DNA of 64,000 nucleotides from Ceratopteris richardii (GCA_020310875.1 CM035413.1:187798355-187862354), one strand, 5' to 3'. Shown: positions 1 to 16,751, numbered from the stretch's first letter. Numbers and translations: made by a program. Notes: generated by a model from the letters alone, not told the origin.

Positions 1-2567
1 CTCCAATTCTATCAAATGCTATAGTTTTCACAGATTATTTACATCTAAATAGCTCAAGTTGAATGGGTAACTGAGACATGCATATGGAAATTTCTTTGAA
101 AGGAAAGTGTGTCACTTCAAAAGGTTCATATTCATGGGGCAAATTTTTTTTCTTTCATAAACATCTCAATCAAGGTATGTTTGGAGGTATACGGCAAAAG
201 GAGACCTATAAATTTGATGTCATCTAGTAATTGCAAGAATGAAATTGCTTGGTAATCAACGGTTCCAATATGTGAGTGAAATACATCTGTAGCACCCCAA
301 GGACCTTTGAGAACATAAGCTAATAACAAATGTACACATTATTTAAGGGCATTAGAATGCACTGACAAACAAGCTCATCTTTGTGTCAGAAGCAGATTCT
401 GCAGAAACCAAGATACACCTCATTGACTGTTATTGATCTAGATGTACATTTTGGTTTAGTCAGAAACATAGTCCTATTATTAATCATTGGCTTCAGAAAA
501 CCTCTTTCAGTTGTTTACTAAGGGTTTTTAGTGCACAAATCTAGATTCAGAAACAACTTCTGAAATCATTATATGTTATTTCCTAGCTTTCTTTATGTTT
601 CAATGTTTATGGTGTTGTCTTTTGATGCACTTAAGGTTCTTCTGATTTCTTCTTCATTGGCTCTGTTCCAGTATGGTTGGCATAACCTGTTTGGATCAAG
701 TACTGTGCAAAGTTGAGAAACGGTGATGGAAATTCTGTATCGCCTTCCTCTTTCCACCTGCTTCATTAGCAACAAGAAATGCATCTTTCTTCCATAATTT
801 CTGCATTTCTGCATATCTGTGACAAAACAAAACAACACACAAAGTAGCATGCCTTGAGGATGTCAATAATAAGTTAAATGCATTTCTCATCTTGCTTCCA
901 AAATCAATCTGTTCTACTGATGCTTGAAATGGACCAGACCTTGACTTCACAAGATCCCAGACAAGTTGACTAGTGCTTGATACACAAAATAGGTCAAGTT
1001 TTCTTCAACGCTAAAATCCCAAAGAGAGTCTGTGTGAAATTCATGCTTCTCATCACTCTCTTGCCATGTTATTTATAACAATGTCTCCCCTCAAGTGAAT
1101 CACTTGAATCTCTTGATCAGATCTCTACAATCACTGTGCACATAGACTTGGAAGTGGTATATGACGATGACTTGGTAAATGAAGGCACACAGAAAGATCC
1201 AACATTAAAGAATGGATTTCGGCAGCTGTATGATGCATGATTCTCATCACATATCATGTGCAATTTGATGTGTTTCTTGCCTTATTTAGCATTATGTTTT
1301 TCAGACCAGAAATGGTTAAAACCTGAGGATAAGTGTTTGCAGATCTTGTTGCTGGTCATCCTACGTGGCGACAATGAAGACAATGATGATGACAGATCCT
1401 CATTCTCGGCACATTGCCACGGTACTGGTAGAAAATAAAACAGCTAGAAATACTTGCTGCAGGTGATATGTGATTGCCTTACCATGAAACTGGTTCAAAA
1501 TTACCAGGACAGAAAGATGTATACCTTGCAACTCGATCAATTTTTCCAGCCCTTCTTTTTTGGTTCTGCAAAATGCTGTGTGGATGTCTCCTTGGAGAGG
1601 AATGTGGAGATCCTATCTGTGAAGCACTGGTTTTCAAGTCTCCAGAAGATCCTGCATGTTGGAGAAATGTTTTAGCTTTATTAAATAACGCCACTCAATC
1701 TAATTCCTGAAGTAAAATTGCAAATGTATAACTATATTCAAGCGATGCCCTTGTTACTTTACTGACCAGCTTCTGAAATTCAGATATACCTTGCATTGAT
1801 GAAAAATTGCTGAAATATAGTCAAATATAAGAAAGCACAACAAAAACAACACTCACAAAAGAGGATAAAATATATATAAAAGTACAAACACAATATAATT
1901 TAAAATAAAAGCTTATACTTTCTAATAATTGTCTTGATCTTTCTCTACAATTTAAAAACATAGATATCTCAATGTATCAAATTAAAAATAGGAATGCTAG
2001 AAAGGAAACACATTTCAATTTTGAGCAAAGTATAATTTCGCAAATAGATAAATTGGACATAAATAATCAAACAATGACAGAGATCTATAGCATTTATAGA
2101 GAATAAATATGTACCTAGACGGATCCAAGTAATACCCAAATTCGCCTAGAAAAGGAAATGCAGGTGAATAAGCACATGGCAATCAACCACAGGATACATG
2201 ATCATCAGTTCCATCATGTGAACACCTTGGACGGTCCAAATGACCGAAGGGCAAACAAAATGTATTTAATGGCCTAACTTCTCCTCCTCCCTGCAAAGCT
2301 ACATAAGAAGCCCATACTTTCCCCCTCATCATTTGGAACATCCTCAACTTCAAATTCCAATTGCAGCTGCCATCACGTTCACTTCTTCTTCTCTGAATTA
2401 TCATTACTTCATCATGAATGAAGGCCCTCCCTTCTTGTCATACTGATTGCACCAGAATAGAAGGCACACATTCTTCTTTTGCCTGCTGTGGTTCTTCAGC
2501 CATGGTGCTGGAATGCTAAGCTCTGTCCTTATAAGAATGATAGCAGTGCTATGTAACTAGATGGCAA
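1..2567. other. Unassigned AT-rich stretch, no supported gene
   Basis: No transposon ends, RNA genes or convincing coding exons are recognisable here. Two short open stretches look slightly protein-like but match nothing I know. One is on the minus strand around 696-950; it is Lys/Ala/Phe-rich and lacks clear flanking splice sites. The other is on the plus strand around 1474-1710; it is Cys-rich, ends in a stop at about 1710, and an in-frame stop sits just upstream. Either could be a decayed exon. Positions 1800-2100 are very AT-rich. Nothing else is supported. Confidence 0.5.
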
Positions 2568-2684
2568 CAGTGGGAGTGAATAGTATTTCTTACTTCTTTC
2601 TTTCACCAAGACCTTCCCTCACCTTTTTTGAGGACAAAAATGGCCTTACCGAGAAGGAAATGTCACATAATGAGAGGTTCATAG

Positions 2685-2686
<2 letters not shown>
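2568..2686 (+). repeat. Relic of the 3' end of a chromovirus related to element F
   Basis: This stretch aligns by eye with the 3' end of element F read on the minus strand (about 45190 down to 45070). Shared blocks include GTGGGAGTG, AAGACCTTCC, TTTTTTGAGGACAAAAATGG and a purine-rich tract followed by TGTCA. By analogy the polypurine tract is at about 2651-2660 and the LTR begins at 2661. The LTR copy breaks off after about 25 bp, where the (TC)n microsatellite starts. The rest of that element is absent, so this is a remnant. Confidence 0.6.
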
Positions 2687-2954
<268 letters not shown>

Positions 2955-2968
2955 AGAACCGAGTGTCT

Positions 2969-3125
2969 CTCTGCTGCTGCTGCTGCGTCAGCCCCCCCCG
3001 TCACCCCTCCTGCTGCTGCGTCAGCCCCCCCCGTCGCCCCTCCTGCTGCTGCGTCAGCTCCCCCCGTCGCCCCTCCTGCTGCGGAAGCCTCCCCTGTCGC
3101 CCCCTCTTGCCTGCTGCGTCAACCT
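2969..3125. repeat. GC-rich CTG/GTCGCC minisatellite
   Basis: About four to five imperfect units of roughly 27-30 bp, each containing CTGCTGCTGCGTCAGC followed by a C-run and GTCGCC. It lies between the first CT tract and the telomere-like tract upstream of LINE a. Its sequence differs from anything upstream of LINE b or c, so it is probably target or leader sequence and not a conserved LINE part. Confidence 0.75.
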
Positions 3126-3344
3126 CCCCCGAGCCCCTCCTGCTGCATCAGCCTCCAGTCCGGGACTCTCGGCCTCAGATCTGCGTCAGCCTCTGCCTCA
3201 GACCTGCGTCAGTCTCTGCGCCATACCTGCGTCAGACTCTGCCCGCCATAGCTCGAATTTCAGATCTGCTCAGTTCGACCCTCAGATCTGAACCTCTTAT
3301 CTACATCAGAGCATCAGATTCGAAAGTGCTCCATACCTATCCTA

Positions 3345-3535
3345 ACATCCTACCATAACCCTAACCCCAGTTCGACTTCGACCCTAACCCTAGCTCGAAA
3401 CCAACCCTAAACCCTAATCATGAATATGCCTACTTCGCACACTCTAAACCGAACCCTAAATCTTAACCTTAACCCTACATCTAAACCGAACCCTAAATCC
3501 TAACCCTCTCCCTAATTCTAACCCCCCAACTAACC
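3345..3535. repeat. Degenerate telomere-like (CCCTAA/CCCTAAA) tract
   Basis: Many CCCTAA and CCCTAAA motifs are interspersed with short spacers such as TTCGAC and CGAACC. The periodicity is irregular, so this is an interstitial degenerate tract and not a chromosome end. It lies directly 5' of the CT tract that precedes LINE a ORF1. Similar tracts precede the (CT)n of the ORF1-only unit (opposite orientation) and of LINE c (same orientation). Confidence 0.85.
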
Positions 3536-3539
3536 TCAG

Positions 3540-4596
<1,057 letters not shown>

Positions 4597-7500
4597 GGAT
4601 TCGCGGCCTATGAGACAGCACAGCAAGAGGTGCACATTGCAGTCTGGAACTGCAATGGATCTTTATGGACACATCCAGGGCCCCTCGAAGAGGTGATGGA
4701 GGGCAGAGACATTATCTTCTTGACAGAGACACACGAGAGCCAGGGGAGGAGCCTACCGAGGATTGAGGGCTATATGTGGGAGTCAGCTCACCGCCGCCAG
4801 ATGAGACAGCACACCACACGAGGATCAGGAGGAGTAGCCGTGCTCTATAGACAGTCGTTACAGCACAGGGTACAGGTGGTAGCCAGAGACCCAGAGGCAC
4901 GTTTCATGTGGATACGCTTGCAGCTATCAGAGGAGAGAGCAGCGTACTTCGCCGTATGCTATATTGCACCCATTAGTTCACGCTTCACACATTCCCCTGA
5001 GCAGCTACCAGGAGGGGAGGGACCAGACACCACATCGCCATATGACTGCCTCAATGACACGATTATGGAGTATACCGGGATGGGTGAAGTCTTCCTTGTA
5101 GGAGACTTCAATGCCCGCACTCAGAGCCACCAGTGTGATATCTACGACTTTGACGACCCTGAGATGCTTCGTACCATAGAGGACATGCCTACACTCAGAG
5201 CCTCAGCCGACACCGCCACACCCACCTTATATGGCCGACACTTACTCCAGATGGGAGCAGCACACCATCTCGTTATATATAATGGGATGGGGAGCTGGCC
5301 CACCTCGCGCGGTCTCACCTGCATTCCACCCACGACACCACAGGGGGGCAGTCTGGTAGACTACGTTATCGGACCCCCGGAGGCGACACATCTGATCACC
5401 TCATTCACTATCCCACCCTTACCGATTGGAGCTGATCACGCATATCTTGCCCTATCCATTCGCGGCTCACCATGCATACCCCACCCCGTCACCACACAGC
5501 CACGAGCCCGTACCACCATTCACTTTAGACATGAGCTAGCACATATCTATAGCTCCCATGTTCGAGAGCGCATCTACTCTCTTGATCCCTCTGCCTCCTT
5601 GGACACCCTCACCGCCCACTTCTCCTTGATCCTCCATACATCTGCTACTCTCAGCATCCCATACACCACCCACAGCACTGCACATCCGACACGGCTGGGG
5701 CATAGCCCCAGAATAGATGGTACGATGAGGAGTGTAGGCGACTATACCGACATCTCAGAGCACAGAGTCTCTTGGGATCCATCACAGAGAGGGAGGCACG
5801 ACGACAGATGCGAGCCCTCACACGCCGGAAGCGGCGAGCTTTCGAGGAGCGACAGGAGGCAGAGTTGATCGACCTTCTCATGAGTAGGGATTGTGCCACC
5901 GCGTGGAGGGCACTACGTGAGCCACGTCCACCTACACCCATAGCAGATCCTTCGACTTGGCACACTGATTCCTTCCACACCGCGTCCGGTGATATCCACC
6001 CTCTTCACAGGAGGCATGGTACGACAGGCCATCCATAGGCTACAGCATGGCCGTTCAGCAGACCACACGGGGCTACAGGGAGAGCACTTTATATACGCAG
6101 CAGATGTAGTTTCCCACTTGATCGCCCATCTCTTCAACCGTGCTTTGGTTGAGGGATTACCCGACTCATGGACTATGAATGATGGACCCAGGGAACTACA
6201 GGACTATTATGATAGGCCATATCCTGGCCAAGATCTATGGGGCAGTACTAGAGGCAAAGCTCAGTACACACGCTGAGGCAGCGGGGATCAGAGCACCCGG
6301 CCAGGCAGGCTTCCGCCGGACTTTCTCCACCATCGACCACATCTTCGTGCTTCGTTGCTTGATTGAGAGCGCGAAGGCGAGGAAGCAGAGACTATACTGT
6401 TGCTTTGTGGATTTCCGCAAAGCCTTCGACATGGTCCCTCGAGAGAGACTACTACGGAGGCTCCAAGAGTTACAGCTTCCATCAGACATGCTATGGGCCA
6501 TCCACGCTTTGTATGCACGAGTCACAGGCAGGGTACGCTGCCCCGGTGGTCTATCAGACAGCCTTGTTAGCACCATTGGTGTGAAACAAGGTTGCCCCCT
6601 CTCACCCACTCTCTTCGGTCTCTACATCGACGAGATCACGGAGAATATACAGCGAGCACGAGGGAGAGGAGGAGACATCGGACGTACGCCAGTACATATC
6701 CTATTATATGCTGATGACATTGTCCTTCTCTCAGAGTCACACGAGGGGTTGCAGTCACATTTACAGGCGCTCGATACCTTTTGCATGGAGAGAGGACTCA
6801 CAGTGAACCTTGGCAAGACCAAGGTCATGATCTTCCATACCTCAAGGACAGTACGCCATCGCGCCTCTTTCACGGCAGCTGGAGGACAGATAGAGGTAGT
6901 GGACTCCTACGTCTACCTAGGTATCACCTTCTCGGGCAGCACAGGGGTATTCTCCATGGCACAGGCTGCGAGAGATAGATTGACGCGAGGTTATGCGGCA
7001 CTTGCAGGATTGGAGAGACGCTGCTTTCAGACTAAGGGGTAGCTCTTTAACACTCTAGTGACACCCGCATTGATGTACGCAGAAGCAGTATGGGCATCAG
7101 GGATCACAGAGGCGATGTGGACGCAGATTGAGAGGCCCCAGATCACCATGATATCACGCTTGCTGCGCAGCAAGCCCTCCGTTCCACATGACATTATACG
7201 AGCTGAGCTTGGCACACCACCGATGCTAGTGGAGGCCCTCTTCCAGTTGGTGACCTTTATTCTGAGAGTCAGAGAGCTCCCCACTAGCCGACTCACCAGG
7301 CTTGCATTTGAGAGCTCTAGACATTTGGCAGAGACAGGGCATGAGAGTCTGGTATGCACAGACTTACCGATGGTTAGCAGACCATGGCATGAGCATTACG
7401 GATCTCCCCCCTTTTCAGTATGACCTCTCTTCCCCCCACATTACCCTCTCTCGTTCGGAGAGGAATAGGATCATCCGTGGACCTACTACAGATACACGTC

Positions 7501-7879
7501 AGGGAACCACGGGAGCCTCTTCCCACAAAGAGGCAACACTACAGAGAGCACTTCCTGACTGTGACAGCCCATGGTTTCATTCAGAGACCACGATACATGG
7601 ATACATATATGGCACCAGCTGAGAGAGTGGCCATTGGGCAGCTCAGAGTATCATCACACCAGCTCGAGATTGAGATTGGGCGAGCCACACATACCCCCAG
7701 GGATGAGCGATTATGCAGGATATGTAGAGAGGAGGTGGAGGACGAGGAGCTTTATTGGGGACAGAGGACCAGCGCCCTCTAGGTCGTTTCCTAGTAGAGC
7801 TCCACCACCGCGCATCACTCCTCCAGCAGCAGATGGAGATACACCTGGCCTCCCCCCCTCAGACTTATATTACAGATTT

Positions 7880-7887
7880 TTTCAGAC
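7880..7887. repeat. 8-bp target site duplication (left) of hAT-like element
   Basis: TTTCAGAC, matched exactly by 8562-8569. The uninterrupted equivalent in LINE b at about 16460-16467 reads TTTCAAAC. Confidence 0.85.
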
Positions 7888-8561
7888 CATAGTGGAAAGC
7901 AACGTTTTAGCAACGGCAACGGCAACGGGTTAGCAACGGGTTAGCAACGAGGGCAACGTTTGGAGCTAGGCGTTGCGATAAAGTGATTTATTTTTCAAAA
8001 TTTACATATACATTTTTTCTAATATTTTGAATATTCTGGCATATGTAAGGTGGGATATGACTAGATATACCATAAATTGTAGTATAAGACATACATAACA
8101 TAGATTATTGAATCTAGACTAGTCATTACATGATTTATCATTTACAATTATGTCAATAGTCAGATCAATCATTACAGAAGAGTACCCTTGGCTTTGAAAG
8201 CCAAAGATGAAACGTTTGTCCAAGATGTGAAAGTGCATTACAAGAAGAACATGGGAAATCCAAAATATCAATCTATTGCAAGATGAAAAGACCCAAAAAG
8301 AAAATTGTACATAAATGAATCTCTACTCTTCTAAAGCTTTCTATATCTTCCTCATTCTCCACATTTTTTGGATTGCATGTATTGAAGATTTTGGATAAGA
8401 TTCTAGATAATTTCTTATCCCTCCTAAGAGAAATATCTTTTTTGGTATTTTTTGGATAGGAAAAAAATGAAGGATAAGCAACGCGTTGCGAACGTCGCAA
8501 CGTTGCGAAGTTGCGGTGGCGAAGTTGCGGACCGTTCGCAACGCGTTGCGATGCAACTATG
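7888..8561. mobile_element. Non-autonomous hAT-like DNA transposon inside LINE a
   Basis: A 674-bp insertion absent from LINE b and c at the same site. It is flanked by a perfect 8-bp duplication, TTTCAGAC, at 7880-7887 and 8562-8569, which is the hAT superfamily size. Imperfect terminal inverted repeats begin CATAGT at both ends. Subterminal regions are packed with GCAACG motifs on both strands (7898-7976 and 8477-8555), including the palindrome GCAACGCGTTGC twice. Such arrays are typical transposase-binding zones. The AT-rich middle encodes no transposase, and it holds a short hairpin (TTGGCTTTGAAAGCCAA) at about 8188-8204. Confidence 0.85.
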
Positions 8562-8850
8562 TTTCAGACCCACATACACTCGAGGGCCCAGTTCGATGCG
8601 GGGTGTCACATTACACAGAGCAGAGGAGCTTAGACGACAGCGTCGACGACCGAGACCCCTTGTCCGGAGAGCTCGTCCACATCAGAGAGAGATTCAGGCG
8701 ATTCACGCACGCCATGACATGGAGATACAGAGACGTCAGCAGCGCACCCCTATCGATTTGGACGCCCAGAGCATTTTGAGGATCGCCATGATGCCTTACC
8801 CACCGATGCATTATATCCTACACCCACTGCAGGCATTTAGGGGGTTGTGA

Positions 8851-11127
<2,277 letters not shown>

Positions 11128-11136
11128 AGCAACAAC

Positions 11137-11883
11137 ATGGAAGGCAGGAAAAGCTTTGCCTCTGCCCTCTTGCACCAGCCGCTTTCTATACCAACCCAAG
11201 TCAACAAACCAACAGCATGGGAGTCTTACTTACTCCAAGAAGTGAAGAAACTCCAAGGAGAAATGGCAGCAATGAAGCAGGAAATTAGTAAGAAAGATGA
11301 ACAAATAGCCAGATTGCAACAAAAGCTTGATGAAACACAAGGAAATAGCCAGCAAACAGGAGCTGAATCAACAAATAAAGTCGACTTGGCAACACAATTA
11401 TCCGAGGTAAAACTATCCAGCTCTACACATTTTTCAAAAGAAGTAATGTATGTGGTAAAGGAGCAGGAATTGGTGGACAGCAACAAGAAAGTTATCAGGA
11501 TTGGAGGCCTCCCCCTAGGATGGGACAGGGAGGACATCGCACCCGAGTTAAAAGATGACTGCATCCTTGAAACAGAAGTACTAGAAGCACAACTAACCAA
11601 GGTGGTCCCCTTCATCAATCTAGGGTCTCCGATCTTCATCACACCCAAAGGAACTCAGGCAAGGGTAAGCTATTTTGACATGTCAGATAAGATAGCTCTC
11701 ATGAAGCAAGCAAAGTCACTACAAGGTACTAAAGTATGGATAGCAGATGAACTCACCCCACTCCAACTTAAAAATCGACCAGCAGAGTTAACTAAAGTCA
11801 GAGAAGCCAGGAAGAATGGAAAGTGGGCAGTATACAGAGGCGGTCAAGCTATTATCAGAGATTTCCATACCCATACCACATAG
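11137..11883 (+). CDS. Intact LINE ORF1-like RNA-binding protein (248 aa)
   Basis: The first ATG after the CT tract opens a 248-codon frame ending TAG at 11881. A Lys/Glu/Gln-rich coiled coil lies at about residues 25-75 (QEVKKLQGEMAAMKQEISKK onward), then a Ser/Thr-rich linker. An RRM-like segment begins near VIRIGGLPLGWDREDI, followed by RVSYFDMSDKIALMKQA. The terminal basic region has VWIADELTPLQLKNR and KNGKWAVYRGGQAIIRDF. This layout (coiled coil, RRM, basic C-terminal domain) matches LINE ORF1 proteins, which package RNA. It shares little direct identity with the ORF1 of LINE a, b or c. It is the only undamaged retroelement ORF in the array, suggesting recent spread or constraint. Confidence 0.82.
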   Translation: MEGRKSFASALLHQPLSIPTQVNKPTAWESYLLQEVKKLQGEMAAMKQEISKKDEQIARLQQKLDETQGNSQQTGAESTNKVDLATQLSEVKLSSSTHFSKEVMYVVKEQELVDSNKKVIRIGGLPLGWDREDIAPELKDDCILETEVLEAQLTKVVPFINLGSPIFITPKGTQARVSYFDMSDKIALMKQAKSLQGTKVWIADELTPLQLKNRPAELTKVREARKNGKWAVYRGGQAIIRDFHTHTT

Positions 11884-12110
11884 GAAGAAACAGCTATCTC
11901 CCTCATTTGTAATATATATTGATGTAATTTTGAAACTCTTATGAGTCATAAGAGTGCTTTGGAAGCCACATCCCCCCCCCTTTTATTTTTATTTTGATTT
12001 TTCCCTTTTATTATAGCCCCTTGAGGGCTTCCCCCCAAGTGGAATGTAATGTTTTGATGTACCTGATCGGTCCCATAGGTCGATTTCGGCCTCCCGTGGA
12101 CGTTAATATA
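11884..12110 (+). other. 3' UTR of the ORF1-only unit with LINE-type terminal hairpin
   Basis: A C-run and a small hairpin (AGCCCCTTGAGGGCT, about 12015) precede the terminal AGGTC-GATTTC-GGCCT hairpin (12077-12092) and GACGTTAA. The terminal 45 bp is clearly related to LINE a and b tails although the upstream UTR is not. Confidence 0.7.
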
Positions 12111-13090
<980 letters not shown>

Positions 13091-16000
13091 GGATTCGCGG
13101 TCTATGAGACAGCACAGCAGGAGGTGCGCATTGCACTCTAGAACTGCAATGGATCTTTGTGGACACATCTAGGGAGACTCGAGGAGGTGATGGAGGGAAG
13201 AGACATGATCTTCTTGACAGAGACACACAAGAGCCTGGGAAGGAACCTACCAAGATTGAGGGCTATATGTGGGAGTCAGCTCACCGCCGACAGATTCAAC
13301 AGCACACCACACGAGGATCGGGAAGAGTAGCCGTGCTCTATAGAGAGTCACTACAGCACAGGATACAGGTGGTAGCCAGAGATCCAGAGGCACGTTTTAT
13401 GTGGGTACACCTCCAGCTATCAGAGGAGAGAGCGTCTTCTATATTGCACCCATTGGCTCACGCTTCACACATTCCCCCGAGCACGTAGGAGACTTCAATG
13501 CCCGCACTCAGAGCCACCAGTGTGATATCTACGACTTTGACGACCCTGAGATGCTTCGTACCATAGAGGACATGCCTACACTCAGAGCCTCAGCCGACAC
13601 CGCCACACCCACCTTATATGGCCGACACTTACTCCAGATGGGAGCAGCACACCGTCTCGTCATATATAAGAGGATGGGGAGCTGGCCCACCTCGCACGGT
13701 CTCACCTGCATTCCACCCACGACACCACAGGGGGCAGTGTGGTAGACTATGTTATCGGGCCCCCGGAGGCGACACATCTGATCACCTCATTCACTATCCC
13801 ACCCTTACCGATTGGAGCTGATCACGCATATCTTGCCCTATCCATTCGCGGCTCACCGTGCATACCCCACCCCGTCACCACACAGCCACGAGCCCGTACC
13901 ACCATTCACTTTAGACATGAGCTAGCACATATCTATAGCTCCCATGTTCGAGAGCGCATCTACTCCCTTGATCCCTCTGCCTCCTTGGACACCCTCACCG
14001 CCCACTTCTCCTCGATCCTCCATACATCTGCTACTCTCAGCTTCCCATACACCACCCACAGCACTGCACATCCGACACGGTTGGGGCATACACCCAGAAT
14101 AGATGGTACGATGAGGAGTGTAGGCGACTATACCGACATCTCAGAGCACAGAGTATCTTGGGATCCATCACAGAGAGGGAGGCACGACGACAGACGCGAG
14201 CCCTCACACGCCGGAAGCGGCGAGCTTTCGAGGAGCGACAGGAGGAAGAGTTGATCGACCTTCTCATGAGTAGGGATTGTGCCACCGCGTGGAGGGCACT
14301 ACGTGAGCCACGTCCACCTACACCCATAGCCGATCCTTCGACTTGGCACACCTACGCCCAGAGGTTATATGACGTCCCAGGACAGCCACCATTACCGATT
14401 CCTTCCACACCGCGTCCGGTGATATCCACCCTCTTCACAGCAGGCATGGTACGACAGGCCATCCATAGGCTACAGCATGGCCGTTCAGCAGACCACACGG
14501 GGCTACAGGGAGAGCACTTTATATACGCAGCAGATGTAGTTTCCCACTTGATCGCCCATCTCTTCAACCGTGCTTTGGTTGAGGGATTACCCGACTCATG
14601 GACTATGCATACCATTACGCCTATCCATAAGTCCGGCGATATGATGGACCAAGGGAACTACAGGACTATTATGATAGGCCATATCCTGGCCAAGATCTAT
14701 GGGGAAGTACTAGAGGCAGAGCTCAGTACACACGCTGAGGCAGCGGGGATCAGAGCACCCGGCCAGGCAGGCTTCCGCCGCACTTTCTCCACCATGGACC
14801 ACATCTTCGTGCTTCGTTGCTTGATTGAGAGCGTGAAGGCGAGGAAGCAGAGACTATACTGTTGCTTTGTGGATTTCCGCAAAGCCTTCGACATGGTCCC
14901 TCGAGAGAGACTACTACGGAGGCTCAAGGAGTTACAGCTTCCATCAGACATGCTATGGGCCATCCACGCTTTGTATGCACGAGTGACAGGCAGGGTACGC
15001 TGCCCCGGCGGTCTATGAGACAGCCTTGTTAGCACCATTGGTGTGAAACAAGGTTGCCCCCTCTCACCCACTCTCTTCGGTCTCTACATCGATGAGATCA
15101 CGGAGTATATACAGCGAGCGGGAGGGAGAGGAGGAGACATCGGAGGTACGCCAGTACATATCCTATTATATGCTGATGACATTGTCCTTCTCTCAGAGTC
15201 ACAGGAGGGGTTTCAGTCACATTTACAGGCGCTCGATACCTTTTGCATGGAGAGAGGACTCACAGTGAACCTTGGCAAGAACAAGGTCATGATCTTCCAT
15301 ACCTCCAGGACAGTACGCCATCGCGCCTCTTTCACGGCAGCTGGAGGACAGATAGAGGTAGTGGACTCCTACGTCTACCTAGGTATCACCTTCTCGGGCA
15401 GCACAGGGGTATTCTCCATGGCACAGGCTGCGAGAGATAGATTGACGCGAGGTTATGGGGCACCTGCAGGATTGGAGAGACGCTGCTTTCAGACACATTT
15501 TCAGGAGCCCCGGACTAAGGGGTGGCTCTTTGACACTCTAGTGACACCCGCATTGATGTACGCAGCAGCAGTATGGGCACCAGGGATCACAGAGGCGATG
15601 TGGACGTAGATTGAGAGGCCCCAGATCACCATGATATCACGCTTGCTGCGCAGCAAGCCCTCCGTTCCACATGACATTATACGAGCTGAGCTTGGCACAC
15701 CACCGATGCTAGTGGAGGCCCTCTTCCAGTTGGTGACCTTTATTCTGAGAGTCAGAGAGCTCCCCACTAGCCGACTCACCAGGCTTGCATTTGAGAGCTC
15801 TAGACATTTGGCAGAGACAGGGCATGAGAGAGTATGGTATGCACAGACTTACCGATGGTTAGCAGACCATGGCATGAGCATTACGGATCTCCCCCCTTTT
15901 CAGTATGACCTCTCTTCCCCCCACATTACCCTCTCTCGTTCGGAGAGGAATAGGATCATCCGTCAGGACCTACTACAGATACACGTCAGGGAGACATGGA

Positions 16001-16751
16001 TAGCACCACGGGAGCCTCTTCCCACAAAGAGGCAACACTACAGAGAGCACTTCCTAACTGTGACAGCGGATGGTTTCATTCAGAGACCACGATACATGGA
16101 TACATATATGGCACCAGCAGAGAGAGTGGCCATTGGGCAGCTCAGAGTATCATCACACCAGCTCGAGATTGAGATTGGGCGAGCCACACATACCCCCAGG
16201 GATGAGCGATTATGCAGGATATGTAGAGAGGAGGTGGAGGACGAGGAGCACTACACATGTAGATGTCAGGCATATGAGGACATCAGAGACCGCTACCCAC
16301 AGCTCTTCAGGGGGCCTAGAGAGATCAGGGCTTTATTGGGGACAGAGGACAAGCGCCCTCTAGGTCGTTTCCTAGTAGAGCTCCAGCACCACCGCGCATC
16401 ACTCCTCCAGGAGCATATGGAGATACACCTGCCCCCCCCCCTCAGACTCATATTACAGATTTTTTCAAACCCACATACACTCGAGGGCCCAGCTCGATGC
16501 GGGGTGTCACATTACACAGAGCAGAGGAGCTTAGACGACAGCATCGACGACCGAGACCCCTTGTCCGGAGAGCTCGTCCACATCAGAGAGAGATTCAGGC
16601 GATTCACGCACGCCATGACATGGAGATACAGAGACGTCAGCAGCGCACCCCTATCGATTTGGACGCCCAGAGCATTTTGAGGATCGCCATGATGCCTTAC
16701 CCACCGATGCATTATATCCTACACCCACTCCAGGCATTTAGGGGGTTGTGA
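13091..16751 (+). pseudogene. LINE b ORF2: endonuclease and reverse transcriptase, broken
   Basis: The frame runs on from the ORF1 UAG without an ATG. The tryptophan of the WNCNG motif is now TAG (about 13139). The TETHK, GDFNART and VDYVIG motifs remain, but a deletion removes the segment before GDFNART. From about 14158 to 16400 one frame holds the linker, the reverse transcriptase (FVDFRKAFDMVP, GVKQGCPLSPTLF, YADD at about 15172) and the C-terminal knuckle CRIC-x8-H-x4-C (about 16213-16262). In-frame stops are at 15016-15018 and 15607-15609 (the latter CAG to TAG relative to copy a). A C-run at about 16432 shifts the frame into the conserved C-terminus ending at 16749-16751. Confidence 0.85.

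Larger units (their letters stand above)
4597..8850 (+). pseudogene. LINE a ORF2: AP endonuclease and reverse transcriptase polyprotein, broken
   Basis: ORF2 nicks target DNA and reverse-transcribes the element RNA at the nick. Endonuclease motifs occur in order: WNCNG (about 4645), TETHE (about 4720), GDFNART (about 5100), SLVDYVIG (about 5355) and a GADHAY histidine motif (about 5430). Reverse transcriptase motifs are FVDFRKAFDMVP (about 6405), GVKQGCPLSPTLF (about 6580) and catalytic YADD (about 6708). The C-terminal Cys/His knuckle begins CRIC at about 7715, but its His/Cys half is deleted here. The endonuclease is open to 5868, after which frames change repeatedly. The likely true C-terminus ends at the TGA at 8848-8850, a frame conserved in all three copies. 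No ATG precedes the endonuclease in frame: the frame runs straight on from the ORF1 UAG. Confidence 0.88.

Noticed and set aside
3345..3535. True telomere or chromosome end
   Set aside because: The CCCTAA motifs are irregular, occur in both orientations in different blocks (3345, 9296, 17461) and are flanked by transposons on both sides.
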